NCBI RefSeq assembly: GCF_000498575.2
Contig: NZ_AWSQ01000003.1
Span: 1,969 to 65,968, forward strand
Direction: 5' to 3'
DNA from: Pseudomonas taeanensis MS-3
GTDB taxonomy: Bacteria; Pseudomonadota; Gammaproteobacteria; Pseudomonadales; Pseudomonadaceae
DNA: 64,000 nucleotides
Shown piece after piece: positions 17,958-26,689 of the stretch. The position numbers and the translations under genes are program-made. How positions within the stretch are numbered: the stretch's first letter is position 1; each line of letters opens with the position of its first letter. Below the pieces are notes generated by a model. That model searched no databases and was not told where the DNA came from. It saw only the letters and a list, made by a program, of their open reading frames with translations.

Positions 17958-18977
17958 TCACCAGAAACGCTGCTGGGTCAGACGGCTCAACCAGTTAAGC
18001 GCGAAACGATCCAGCGCCACACTGGCCGCCAGCCCCACACGCTCCTGCAAGGTTTTCTTCTCGGCGTAGTGCAAGTGGAACAACTCGGCCTCTTTTGAGC
18101 GTTCGGCCAGGTACTCGTCGCTGGTTTTCAACTCATCGACCAGCTCTTTTTCCAAGGCAGCCAAGCCCAGCCAAACTTCACCTGTGGCGATGTCATCGAT
18201 CTCCAGCTGCGGGCGATAGCGGGCGACGAAGTTTTTGAACAATTTATGGGTAGTCTCCAGGTCTTCCTGGAATTTTTCCCGGCCCTTCTCGGTGTTCTCA
18301 CCAAATATGGTCAGGGTGCGCTTGTATTCGCCTGCGGTGAGCACTTCAAAATCGATGTCATGCTTTTTCAGCAGTCGGTGCACATTAGGCAACTGCGCAA
18401 CCACACCGATCGAGCCAAGAATGGCAAACGGGGCAGATATGATCTTCTGGCCAATGCAGGCCATCATGTAGCCGCCACTGGCCGCGACCTTATCAATGCA
18501 TACAGTCAGCGGCACGTTGGCTTGGCGAATCCGCGCCAACTGTGAAGACGCCAGGCCATAGCTGTGCACCATGCCACCGCCACTCTCCAGACGCAGCACC
18601 ACTTCATCCTGTGGTTTCGCCAAGCTCAATACAGCGGTGATTTCATGACGTAGGTTATCGGTAGCCGAGGCCCTGATATCGCCATCGAAGTCCAGCACGA
18701 ATACCCGAGGCTTGTGCGAGCCGATTTTCTTCGCAAGTTTCTCCGCCTTGCTTTCCTCCTTGTGCCGCGCCTTCAATTGATCCTTGTCCAGCACCGAGTG
18801 TTCCAGCTGATGACGCAGCTGCTTGTAGAAGTCGTTAAGCTTGTGCACCTGCAACTGCCCGCCACCGCGTCGACCTTTGCCACGCACTGCAACAACCGCG
18901 ACCAGCACCACCAGAATGGCGACCACCACAGTCACCGTCTTGGCCAGAAAGCCCGCATATTCCGCTAAAAACTCCAC
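17958..18977 (-). CDS. sohB: SohB-type signal peptide peptidase, S49 family
   Basis: A 339-residue periplasm-facing membrane protease. One N-terminal transmembrane helix (VTVVVAILVVLVAVVAV) is followed by a basic stretch and the S49 domain. The nucleophile serine is in VAASGGYMMACIG (about residue 179) and the general-base lysine is in the GEYKRTLTIFGENT segment. The start codon is GTG with GAGGGA eight bases upstream. It lies 26 bases upstream of the AcuI-type gene on the same strand. P. aeruginosa keeps the same pair, as I recall. Confidence 0.9.
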   Translation of the reverse strand: MEFLAEYAGFLAKTVTVVVAILVVLVAVVAVRGKGRRGGGQLQVHKLNDFYKQLRHQLEHSVLDKDQLKARHKEESKAEKLAKKIGSHKPRVFVLDFDGDIRASATDNLRHEITAVLSLAKPQDEVVLRLESGGGMVHSYGLASSQLARIRQANVPLTVCIDKVAASGGYMMACIGQKIISAPFAILGSIGVVAQLPNVHRLLKKHDIDFEVLTAGEYKRTLTIFGENTEKGREKFQEDLETTHKLFKNFVARYRPQLEIDDIATGEVWLGLAALEKELVDELKTSDEYLAERSKEAELFHLHYAEKKTLQERVGLAASVALDRFALNWLSRLTQQRFW

Positions 18978-19185
18978 GATGTTCCCTCGTTCTCATGCCA
19001 GCGCCCAGCCTTGAGCTGCGCTCGTAGCGACCAAGCATACCGGCGCCGCGGATTGCCGGCCAGTTGCCTGGTAAGCAGCATTAGTCATGACCAGAAATTC
19101 AAACAAGCGTATGTTTTTTCGTTGACAGGCCCAGGCGATCCCCATACCCTCGCGAAACTTTCACCGTACCGGGATATCAGCGGAC

Positions 19186-19896
19186 GTGGGCAGCATTTAC
19201 TTGATTCGACATGGCCAAGCTTCCTTTGGCGCCGACGACTACGATGTGCTCTCGCCCATCGGAATTCGCCAGGCCGAAGTACTGGGCGCACACTTGAGCC
19301 AGCTCGGTGTCCGTATCGACCGCAGCCTGAGTGGCAATCTCCGCCGCCAGCAACACACTGCGAATGCCGCACTGAGCCAACTGAAGAACGCTGGCATGCA
19401 GGCTCCGTCACTTGAAGTCGATGCTGCCTTCAACGAGTTCGATGCCGACGCTGTGATCCGCGCCCTACTCCCCGATTTACTTCCCGAAGAACCCGAAGCC
19501 CTGCACATCCTGCGCAATGCCACGCAGAACCGTGCCGAGTTCCAGCGTCTGTTCGCCCGTTTGATCGGCCGCTGGATTTCCGGCGAACACGACAAGCCCG
19601 ACCTACAAAGCTGGAAAGCATTTGTCGAACAGGTACAAGGTGGCCTCACACGGCTACTCGAGCAAGCCGAGCGCCAGCAGAATATTGCGGTATTCACTTC
19701 CGGCGGCACCATCACCGCGCTGCTGCACTTGATCACCGGCGTACCAGCGGAAAAGGCCTTCGAGCTGAACTGGCAAATTGTTAACACCTCACTAAGCTGC
19801 CTGAAGTTCCGTGGCAGCGAAGTGAGCCTGGCTTCCTTCAATAGCCAAGTGCATTTACAGCTATTGAAGGCGCCGGAACTCATCACCTACCGCTGA
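19186..19896 (+). CDS. Histidine phosphatase family protein (phosphoglycerate mutase-like)
   Basis: A 236-residue branch of the histidine phosphatase superfamily. The phosphorylated histidine is in YLIRHGQASF (residues 5-14), and a second arginine is in SGNLRRQQHTA; the C-terminal catalytic histidine is less obvious, with FTSGGTITAL in the expected place. The start is GTG at 19186 without a clear ribosome site. A role as glycolytic mutase is unlikely given the divergent RHGQ core; a small-molecule phosphatase is more likely. SCP2 follows 59 bases later on the same strand. Confidence 0.82.
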   Translation: MGSIYLIRHGQASFGADDYDVLSPIGIRQAEVLGAHLSQLGVRIDRSLSGNLRRQQHTANAALSQLKNAGMQAPSLEVDAAFNEFDADAVIRALLPDLLPEEPEALHILRNATQNRAEFQRLFARLIGRWISGEHDKPDLQSWKAFVEQVQGGLTRLLEQAERQQNIAVFTSGGTITALLHLITGVPAEKAFELNWQIVNTSLSCLKFRGSEVSLASFNSQVHLQLLKAPELITYR

Positions 19897-19955
19897 GTAC
19901 CGGCCCACTTAGCGCCCGCAAGAGCGCGAGAAACCTGAAAATAAAGGAAGAAACC

Positions 19956-20267
19956 ATGAGCGTTGCAGACATCGTCAAAACCATGCATTCCAAGTTCAAC
20001 GCCGGTGCCGCTGCGGGCCTGGATCTGGTATTTCAGTTCAACATCGAAGACGGCGAGAACCACTACCTGGTAGTTAAAGATGGCACTTGCGACGTACAGC
20101 AAGGTGATCACCCGAACGCCAACGTAACCCTGATCATGGACACCGAAACCCTGAAAGGCATCACCAGCGGCGAGACCGACGGCATGCAGGCCTTTATGGC
20201 TGGCAAGCTGCGCGCCGAAGGCGACATGATGTTGGCGATGAAGCTGGGCGAACTGTTCCCGGTCTAA
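19956..20267 (+). CDS. SCP2 sterol-carrier domain protein
   Basis: A 103-residue stand-alone SCP2 domain. Such proteins hold lipids or acyl-CoAs in a hydrophobic tunnel. The central VFQFNIEDGENHYLVVKDG and the C-terminal LKGITSGETDGMQAFMAGKL, EGDMMLAMKL are typical. AAAGGAAG precedes the ATG, and a strong terminator follows. It sits near genes for acyl-CoA handling (APH-like phosphotransferase, SDR), suggesting lipid metabolism, but no direct evidence is present. Confidence 0.9.
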   Translation: MSVADIVKTMHSKFNAGAAAGLDLVFQFNIEDGENHYLVVKDGTCDVQQGDHPNANVTLIMDTETLKGITSGETDGMQAFMAGKLRAEGDMMLAMKLGELFPV

Positions 20268-20295
20268 GCGTTTAGGCGTATCAGTTGTTGAGAAG

Positions 20296-20324
20296 AACCG
20301 GAGTCCTGTACTCCGGTTTTTTTT
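20296..20324 (+). terminator. Terminator after the SCP2 gene
   Basis: AACCGGAGT pairs perfectly with ACTCCGGTT around five bases and continues into a run of eight T. Confidence 0.93.
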
Positions 20325-20333
20325 CGCTTGTCG

Positions 20334-20490
20334 GAGTGGCCTGTACGATTACTGGGTTAATTCAAGTTGGGATAACTGAGAACCCGAGGCGAGGTACTGC
20401 GATCAGCCATAGCAGGCTGAAACGAGTAGCAGCATCGCAACTAGCCCCACGCGCCCGAATTGACTGATTGAACCACTCACGCAGCCACTC
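20334..20490. repeat. Fold-back repeat element, copy 1 (157 bp)
   Basis: GAGTGGC at the left end is mirrored by GCCACTC at the right end. The left arm (GTGGCCTGTACGATTACTGG, GTTAATTCAAGTTGGGAT) and right arm (AATTGACTGATTGAAC) match the element at 57618-57781, and both copies have a central CATAGC...GGCT fold. It contains no gene. It lies between the SCP2 terminator and the phosphotransferase promoter region. Confidence 0.65.
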
Positions 20491-20628
20491 ATTTCGACGA
20501 CAAATCAGGCAGTTTGATTGTGCGGCAACACGCCTGCCTATAAAGACGCGTATTGCTTGTGAGCGCACAGGTGCAGCATTAGATTAGCCAATAATATTGG
20601 ACCCCCATCATAAGCAGAAGGGATAAGC
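20491..20628 (+). promoter_or_regulatory. Upstream region of the phosphotransferase-SDR operon
   Basis: This 138-base stretch is the only place for a promoter after the repeat element. CCTATAAAGACG near 20538 is TATA-like, but no -35/-10 pair can be fixed with confidence. Confidence 0.3.
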
Positions 20629-21696
20629 ATGGCGCTTACTGACCAGTCCACCCGCATCCGTGAAGGCGAAGAACTCGACGCCGCGATCATCGACCAATAC
20701 CTCAAGGCCCACATTCCGGGCTTGGCTGGCGAGCCGCGGATCAGTCAGTTTCCCGGCGGTGCCTCGAACCTGACTTACTTGCTCGAATACCCCGACCAGG
20801 AGTTCGTCCTGCGCCGCCCGCCATTCGGCCACAAGGCCAAGTCTGCCCATGACATGGGCCGCGAGTACCGCATTCTCAACCAACTCAAGTCCGGCTTCCC
20901 TTACTGCCCGAAAGCTTACGTGCACTGCACGGACGAGTCGGTGATCGGGGCCGAGTTCTACGTCATGGAGCGGGTCGACGGCATCATCCTGCGTTCGGAA
21001 ATGCCGGCCGAGCTGCACTTCAGCGCCGAGCAGACCCGAGCTCTGTGCAAGAGCTTTATCGATAAATTCGTCGATCTGCACAATGTTGACTACCAGGCCT
21101 GCGGTCTGGGCGATCTGGGCAAGCCGGAAGGCTACGTGGCGCGCCAGATTGGCGGTTGGAGCGATCGCTACGAAAAAGCCCTGACTCCGGACGCGCCACT
21201 GTGGGAGCCGGTCAAGGCCTGGCTGAAGGACAAGATGCCGGCCGACCATCACAAGCCGAGCATCGTGCATAACGACTACCGCTTCGACAACGTGATCCTC
21301 GACCCGCAGAACCCGATGCAGATCATCGGCGTGCTGGACTGGGAATTGACCACCCTCGGCGACCCGTTGATGGACCTGGGTAACACCCTCGCCTATTGGA
21401 TCGAAGCCGACGATCCGGCGCCGGTGCAACTGATGCGCCGCCAGCCGAGCAATGCACCCGGCATGCTCAGTCGTCAGGAATTCGCCGACTACTACGCCGA
21501 ACGCTCCGGCATCGAAATCAAGAGCATCGACTTCTACTACACCTACGGCCTATTCCGCCTGGCCGGCATCGTGCAGCAGATCTACTACCGCTATTACCAC
21601 GGGCAAACCCAGGACAAACGCTTCGCGCAGTTCATTCACATGAACAAACTGCTGGAGCAGATGAGCCTGCAGATCATCAACAAGTCGCAGCTGTAA
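20629..21696 (+). CDS. Phosphotransferase family protein (APH/ACAD10-like)
   Basis: A 355-residue kinase-like protein of the aminoglycoside phosphotransferase superfamily, of the type fused to acyl-CoA dehydrogenase in ACAD10/11. It shows the nucleotide-binding SQFPGGASNLTYLLEY near residue 39, the Brenner catalytic motif IVHNDYRFDNVI (about residue 211) and the metal-binding VLDWELTTLGDPLMDLG. These proteins are thought to phosphorylate hydroxylated acyl-CoAs for later elimination, not antibiotics. AGAAGGG precedes the ATG. The SDR follows 78 bases downstream, consistent with one lipid-degrading unit. Confidence 0.88.
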   Translation: MALTDQSTRIREGEELDAAIIDQYLKAHIPGLAGEPRISQFPGGASNLTYLLEYPDQEFVLRRPPFGHKAKSAHDMGREYRILNQLKSGFPYCPKAYVHCTDESVIGAEFYVMERVDGIILRSEMPAELHFSAEQTRALCKSFIDKFVDLHNVDYQACGLGDLGKPEGYVARQIGGWSDRYEKALTPDAPLWEPVKAWLKDKMPADHHKPSIVHNDYRFDNVILDPQNPMQIIGVLDWELTTLGDPLMDLGNTLAYWIEADDPAPVQLMRRQPSNAPGMLSRQEFADYYAERSGIEIKSIDFYYTYGLFRLAGIVQQIYYRYYHGQTQDKRFAQFIHMNKLLEQMSLQIINKSQL

Positions 21697-21774
21697 TTAA
21701 AAGGCTCAGGGTTGGCTGAATAGATCGACTAACCCAGGCCGCGAACTCAGCACCTTTTGAAGAAGGGTAACCGC

Positions 21775-22560
21775 ATGTCCAAGACCCAACTGTTCGACCT
21801 CGACGGCAAGATCGCGTTCGTGTCCGGCGCCAGCCGCGGCATCGGTGAGGCCATCGCCAAACTGCTGGCCCAGCAAGGCGCCCATGTAATCGTCTCGAGC
21901 CGCAAGATAGACGGTTGTCAGGCTGTCGCCGACGCCATCATCGCCGACGGCGGCAAAGCTACCGCGATTGCCTGCCATATCGGCGAAATGGAGCAGATTC
22001 AGAATGTCTTCGCACAGATCCGTGAGCAGTTCGGTCGTCTGGACATCCTGGTCAACAACGCGGCGACCAACCCGCAGTTCGGCAATGTCCTGGAGACCGA
22101 TCTGTCGGCCTTCCAGAAGACCGTCGACGTGAACATCCGCGGCTACTACTTCATGTCCATCGAAGGCGGCAAGCTGATGAAGGAAAACGGCGGCGGCAGC
22201 ATCGTCAACGTCGCCTCGATCAACGGTGTCAGCCCAGGCGAGATGCAAGGCATCTACTCGGTAACCAAGGCCGCTGTGATCAGCATGACCAAGGTTTTCG
22301 CCAAGGAGTGCGCGCAGTTCGGCATCCGTTGCAACGCCCTGTTGCCAGGCCTGACCGACACCAAGTTCGCCTCGGCGCTGACCAAGAATGATGCAATCCT
22401 CAACCTGGCTCTGCAGCGTATCCCGCTGAAGCGCGTAGCTGCCCCGAGCGAAATGGCCGGCGCCGTGCTGGACCTGGCCAGTCGACGCCTCCAGCTACAC
22501 CACTGGGGTATCCTTGAATGTCGATGGCGGCTTCCTGTCCTGATAGTGGTCAGGCAATAA
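21775..22560 (+). CDS. Short-chain dehydrogenase/reductase with a 3'-end frameshift
   Basis: An SDR with the NAD-binding FVSGASRGIGEAIAKLL (residue 14 onward), NNAA loop, catalytic serine region VNVASINGVS and YSVTKAA (Tyr/Lys). The family end should read roughly LASDASSYTTGVSLNVDGG and stop at 22543, giving 255 residues. Here one extra base at about 22483 (AGTCGAC where AGTGAC is expected) shifts the frame, so the read protein ends instead in an unrelated tail, RRLQLHHWGILECRW and on, stopping at 22560. The catalytic core is untouched, but the last strand and the C-terminal dimer contacts are lost. A single-base assembly error and a true mutation cannot be separated from one sequence. Confidence 0.85.
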   Translation: MSKTQLFDLDGKIAFVSGASRGIGEAIAKLLAQQGAHVIVSSRKIDGCQAVADAIIADGGKATAIACHIGEMEQIQNVFAQIREQFGRLDILVNNAATNPQFGNVLETDLSAFQKTVDVNIRGYYFMSIEGGKLMKENGGGSIVNVASINGVSPGEMQGIYSVTKAAVISMTKVFAKECAQFGIRCNALLPGLTDTKFASALTKNDAILNLALQRIPLKRVAAPSEMAGAVLDLASRRLQLHHWGILECRWRLPVLIVVRQ

Positions 22561-22587
22561 AAAGGGACCTTAGGGTCCCTTTTTATT
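22556..22587. terminator. Bidirectional terminator after the SDR
   Basis: AATAAAAAGGGACC pairs with GGTCCCTTTTTATT around a four-base loop. It is flanked by A- and T-runs, so it ends both the SDR and the convergent membrane protein gene. Confidence 0.92.
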
Positions 22588-22628
22588 GGACTTATCGCAG
22601 CACAGATAACGTCGCGATCTTGAGCATG

Positions 22629-23276
22629 CTACTGCCAATCCTGCAGGGCTTGCTCGGCTGCCTGATTCATCGGCAGGGCCAACAGGCCGGTTGATGTCAG
22701 ACTGACGCTGTACACCGCCGCATCGGCAATTGGCAAATAGGTGATTCGTTGCGCCTGAGGCTCGAACATAAACAGGTCGTGTTGGCCCAAGCGTAGCCAA
22801 CGCCATATATCTATGCCATATGGGCTCTTCGCCAACTTGACCGGGCCATGCTGAGCTTGTGCCTGTTGCTCGATGGCCAGAAACCGACCCGAAAGCTGTT
22901 CCAGGCGATAGCCAGGCTGTAAGCCAATCAAGGCTGCCAGCCCTTTCCACTGCAACAAGCGCACATCCAGCTGCCACAGATCGCCTTCTACGGTGACGCT
23001 ACGTTCGTGGCCATCCTCCACCAGACTGACCTGATAGCGCGGACCATTGGCTTTGAAACTCAGCGTCACCAATGGTTTGTCTTGCGGCAACGGCTCATAG
23101 CTATACAGATCGTAAGCGATCAGCCCCACCAACCCCGCCAGCAGCAGAAAAGCCAGACCGCAGGTGCCGCGCAACCAGCCGAGAAACCAGTGGCTGTTGA
23201 ACAGGATGCGCGTCGCTACCAACGCTGCCAGCACTGCCAACAATGCCGTGACCCAGGCCAGACCGTCATACTGCAT
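22629..23276 (-). CDS. Conserved hypothetical membrane protein
   Basis: A 215-residue protein with two hydrophobic helices near the N-terminus (WVTALLAVLAALVATRI and CGLAFLLLAGLVGLIAY), then a soluble domain of about 160 residues that would face the periplasm or cytoplasm. Related pseudomonad proteins are sometimes labelled as multidrug or cation pump, but no transporter fold is visible, so that label should not be trusted. AAGGAA precedes the start. It is divergent from the TSUP gene by about 100 bases. Function unknown. Confidence 0.82.
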   Translation of the reverse strand: MQYDGLAWVTALLAVLAALVATRILFNSHWFLGWLRGTCGLAFLLLAGLVGLIAYDLYSYEPLPQDKPLVTLSFKANGPRYQVSLVEDGHERSVTVEGDLWQLDVRLLQWKGLAALIGLQPGYRLEQLSGRFLAIEQQAQAQHGPVKLAKSPYGIDIWRWLRLGQHDLFMFEPQAQRITYLPIADAAVYSVSLTSTGLLALPMNQAAEQALQDWQ

Positions 23277-23375
23277 TGACTCAATTCCTTCTGCGTGAAA
23301 ATGCCGGCATTATGCGCAGCTACCTCGCCCGCGAACAGCAAGACCGCCGCAGAACCTGACACAGGACGTCTTTTT

Positions 23376-24161
23376 ATGCTTTTCCCCTTCGAGCTGGCCG
23401 TTGACCCGACAACCCTGGCGATTCTCGCCCTGGTTGCCTTTGTCGCCGGTTTTATCGACGCCATTGCCGGTGGCGGTGGGCTACTGACCATTCCAGCTCT
23501 GCTGACCGCTGGCCTGCCCCCCCACTTAGTGCTGGGCACCAATAAACTCTGCGCCACCTTTGGCTCGGCAACAGCCAGCTACGCCTTTTATCGGCGGAAA
23601 TTGTTCGAACCGGCGCAATGGCGTAATGCTTTGCTCGGCACAGCGCTCGGCGCCCTGCTCGGTGCGGTGCTGGCCCAATGGTTGCCGGCCGCCTGGCTGA
23701 ATCAGATGTTACCCGCAGTGGTATTTGCCTGTGGCCTCTATCTGCTGTTCGGCCGTACACCGGCGGCCCCGCTCGACAGCGATGCGCCTATTGCGCAGCG
23801 CCGGCAGTGGCCGCAAGGTCTCGGGCTAGGCTTTTATGATGGGGTTGCCGGGCCAGGCACTGGCGCATTCTGGACAGTCAGCAGCCTACTGCTTTACCCA
23901 CTGGATCTGGTGCGCGCCAGCGGCGTAGCCCGCACGATGAACTTTGTCAGCAATGCCTGCGCCCTGACGGTGTTTATCGTCAGCGGGCAGGTGGCGTGGT
24001 TGCTGGGTATCTGCATGGGCATGACCCTGATGCTCGGGGCCTATCTCGGTGCGCATACGGCGATCAAAGGCGGTGCAAAATTCATCCGCCCGGTGTTCAT
24101 CTTGGTGGTGCTGGCCCTGACCGCGCGACTAGCCTGGCAGCACTGGTTCGGCATGGCCTAA
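23376..24161 (+). CDS. TSUP-family (TauE/SafE) membrane transporter
   Basis: A 261-residue inner-membrane protein with about eight helices, of the TauE/SafE (TSUP) family whose members export sulfite, sulfoacetate and related anions. The two family repeats start with [18 protein letters not shown] (residue 26 onward) and [14 protein letters not shown] (about residue 152). The start at ATG 23376 is used, with ACAGGAC upstream; the open frame extends 27 codons further with no ribosome site. Its last 33 bases overlap the end of the convergent nudC. Substrate cannot be told from sequence. Confidence 0.88.
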   Translation: MLFPFELAVDPTTLAILALVAFVAGFIDAIAGGGGLLTIPALLTAGLPPHLVLGTNKLCATFGSATASYAFYRRKLFEPAQWRNALLGTALGALLGAVLAQWLPAAWLNQMLPAVVFACGLYLLFGRTPAAPLDSDAPIAQRRQWPQGLGLGFYDGVAGPGTGAFWTVSSLLLYPLDLVRASGVARTMNFVSNACALTVFIVSGQVAWLLGICMGMTLMLGAYLGAHTAIKGGAKFIRPVFILVVLALTARLAWQHWFGMA

Positions 24162-24959
24162 GCGGCGCGCCACATACAGGTCAATCAGGTAGCGAGCGAT
24201 GGAGCGCGAGGCCGGCAGAGGTGGCAACTGATGCACGTCGAACCAGCGCGCATCTTCGATCTCATCGGCCTGCATGACGATCTCGCCAGCCGCGTATTCG
24301 GCATGAAAACCAAGCATCAGCGAGTGTGGAAACGGCCAGCCTTGGCTGCCAAGATACTGCAGGTTCTTCACCTCGACCCCCACCTCCTCACGCACCTCGC
24401 GGGTGACGCACTGCTCGACCGACTCGCCCGCCTCGACGAAACCAGCCAGGGTGCTGTAGACCCCGCTGACGAAACGCGGTGAACGCGCCAACAGAATCTC
24501 ATCACCACGAGTGATCAGCACGATCATGCTTGGCGACAGACGCGGGTAATGGTGCAGCTCGCAGTGCGGGCAATGCATGGCCCGCTCACCGGCGAAATGC
24601 TGCATCGGGCCGCCACAACTGCCACAGAAGCGATGTTGACTCGCCCAGGTGCCAATCTGCGTGGCATAGCTGAGCAACTGAAAGGTGTCGCCATCACCTT
24701 GCAACATGAAGTGACGCAGGCTTTGCCAGAAACAGCCGGGTATCTCGACCGGCTGTGCCAACTCCAGCAGGTAAACCGCATCGCCATCAAAATGACCGAT
24801 GCCATGCTCGGCCAGAATCGGCAATTCCTGCTTCTTCAACCACTCACGGGGAAACAGCAGGCCATTGCTGTCTGCCAGAAAATGCTGCTTGCAATGCGCA
24901 AGCACCCAACCACCCGACTGCTGAGTGTCGAGTATGCCGGGCTGCCAACGCAGGGCCAT
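24129..24959 (-). CDS. nudC: NAD(H) pyrophosphatase / RNA decapping hydrolase NudC
   Basis: A 276-residue Nudix hydrolase that cleaves NADH and removes NAD caps from RNA. A zinc ribbon (CGSC and CPHC, residues 112-136) precedes the Nudix box [21 protein letters not shown] (residues about 174-194), and [11 protein letters not shown] is the NudC-specific NAD motif. The ATG directly follows the fimL stop with no gap (TAA-ATG), so it is coupled to fimL. Its 3' end overlaps the convergent TSUP gene. Confidence 0.95.
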   Translation of the reverse strand: MALRWQPGILDTQQSGGWVLAHCKQHFLADSNGLLFPREWLKKQELPILAEHGIGHFDGDAVYLLELAQPVEIPGCFWQSLRHFMLQGDGDTFQLLSYATQIGTWASQHRFCGSCGGPMQHFAGERAMHCPHCELHHYPRLSPSMIVLITRGDEILLARSPRFVSGVYSTLAGFVEAGESVEQCVTREVREEVGVEVKNLQYLGSQGWPFPHSLMLGFHAEYAAGEIVMQADEIEDARWFDVHQLPPLPASRSIARYLIDLYVARRLGHAEPVLPG

Positions 24960-26639
24960 TTAAGCCGCCACCTGCATGCCAAGGGCGCACACACTTTCCG
25001 CGGCCAGGTCGAGCACGCTCGGCTGGGTTTCCGGGCGGAGTACGGCGCCAGCCTCCAGGTAATATTCGAGACTACTCAGTGCGTCGGCGAGAGTTTCCAG
25101 CATCTGTTCGGAAGGCATTTGCGGCGCTTCGAGCATTTGCTTCTGGATGTACTCAGCACAAGCGCCTACCAGCAAGGCCGCACGTTCTTGACCGAGAAAC
25201 CATAGCCCTCCGCGTACGGCCTGCAGGCTGAACGGCACATTGGCCAGATGCATCCGGTCGCCACTGGCTTCCAGATAACCGGTGATCGCTCGTTTAGCCA
25301 GCGCCAGGCCGGCCTGGGCTTCATCGACCACGACGATGCGCGCCTCATTGAGCTGATGTTGTGCGAAGGATTGCGCCTCATGTCCTGGCTGCGCCTGGCT
25401 TGGACGATGCTCACGGCGCTCGCCACTCTCCAGGCTGGCGACCATGCCTTCGACATACAGTACTGCATCAGCCAGCTTGTGCAATTCCTGCTGCTGCGGC
25501 GCCGCGCTTTCACTCCAACCGGCGACGGTTTGCAATTGCGCACTCAGCGAATTGCCAGCCGAACTCAAGCCGACCATCCCCAGGGTTTTGCTCAGCTTGC
25601 CGAGTACTGCATGCAGGTTGCCGAGGTTATCCGCCTGCAGCGTGCCGCGCTCGATCAGGTCGAGCATGTCTTTGACGCTCGCCAGCTCTTCGCGAATCGC
25701 CGAACTCAGCGAGCGCATGACGCCCTGACCTGGACCCGTCAGGCGCTGATATTCGTCTTCCAGCATATGATCGGTGAACGGCAGTGCTGTCAGACCAAAG
25801 ACCTCCCGCACCGGCATGACCAGAGCACCCCGGCTGTCACTCAGGGCCACAAGGTAGAGCAACTCCTTGAGCAAACTACGCGGCGCTTCGTATTGATCGT
25901 TGCCGAGCATTTGTTTGAGTTCGCGGTCGATACGCGAGAACAGTTGCTTACGCGGCTTACGCGCCAACAACTGGCCGTCGACCTGCGCCTGCATGGCCGC
26001 CGCGGCGATCCAGAACAGCCGGCCACAGGGTGCATTGGCGTAGAGACTGTCCAACCGAGCCATCGCCCGGCCCATCAATTTCAAGCTGGCTTGGGGGTTT
26101 TGCTCGCGGATAAATCCGAGCAGCCCGACCTGATACATCTGCCGCAACCGCCGCCCTTCGGTTGCCCTGGCTGCCGCATCCAGAGAGGCTGGGGTCGAGC
26201 GCGGCCGCGGCTGATCCAGGCGCACACTGAAGAAGAAGCTTTCCGGCAGCAATGCCTGGCCACCGGCTTGGCGCAAGTTATTGATCGCCGGCAGCAGCAA
26301 CTCGGGCATTTCCTGGCGGTGGGCGTCGACGCTTTCCAGATAACGGCGCAGCACATGCAGCGCGTTGCTCAGCGCCGAGAGCTGTACATCGCGTTCCTCG
26401 CCAGCCCCGGTGGGAATATCCGTGGCCTGGTCGAGGACTTCCTGAGCCAGCAACTCGGCGCCGGTCAGTTCGATCAAGTTGAGCGTACCGCGTACCTGCT
26501 GCAGACTTTCCACCGCCTGCTGCAGCAGACTGCCGTTATGCCGATCGGCAATGAACTGTTCGAGGCTCGACTCAGCCTCCTCCATGGTGGTGAACAGCTC
26601 GTTGCGCACCAAACTTAGGGACTGGACACCAGAAACCAT
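24960..26639 (-). CDS. fimL: FimL, type IV pilus/cAMP regulatory protein
   Basis: A 559-residue cytoplasmic protein related to the N-terminal part of the chemotaxis kinase ChpA. In P. aeruginosa FimL supports twitching motility and raises cAMP through the adenylate cyclase CyaB, in contact with PilG and FimV. Here helical Hpt-like repeats fill the protein, but no phosphorylatable histidine box stands out, as expected for FimL. GGGAGG lies about 13 bases before the ATG. nudC follows without spacing, as in P. aeruginosa. Some databases wrongly call it a ferrous iron transporter. Confidence 0.88.
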   Translation of the reverse strand: MVSGVQSLSLVRNELFTTMEEAESSLEQFIADRHNGSLLQQAVESLQQVRGTLNLIELTGAELLAQEVLDQATDIPTGAGEERDVQLSALSNALHVLRRYLESVDAHRQEMPELLLPAINNLRQAGGQALLPESFFFSVRLDQPRPRSTPASLDAAARATEGRRLRQMYQVGLLGFIREQNPQASLKLMGRAMARLDSLYANAPCGRLFWIAAAAMQAQVDGQLLARKPRKQLFSRIDRELKQMLGNDQYEAPRSLLKELLYLVALSDSRGALVMPVREVFGLTALPFTDHMLEDEYQRLTGPGQGVMRSLSSAIREELASVKDMLDLIERGTLQADNLGNLHAVLGKLSKTLGMVGLSSAGNSLSAQLQTVAGWSESAAPQQQELHKLADAVLYVEGMVASLESGERREHRPSQAQPGHEAQSFAQHQLNEARIVVVDEAQAGLALAKRAITGYLEASGDRMHLANVPFSLQAVRGGLWFLGQERAALLVGACAEYIQKQMLEAPQMPSEQMLETLADALSSLEYYLEAGAVLRPETQPSVLDLAAESVCALGMQVAA

Positions 26640-26689
26640 GAGCTAGTGCGCCTCCCGCGCGGCTAAAAAGGACAGTTGCAGGTACTGCA

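Noticed and set aside
20629..21696. Aminoglycoside resistance gene
   Set aside because: The fold and catalytic motifs are of the APH superfamily, but the sequence is of the ACAD10-like metabolic branch next to an SDR.
25248..26618. Plus-strand open frame opposite fimL
   Set aside because: Antisense shadow; composition is not protein-like.
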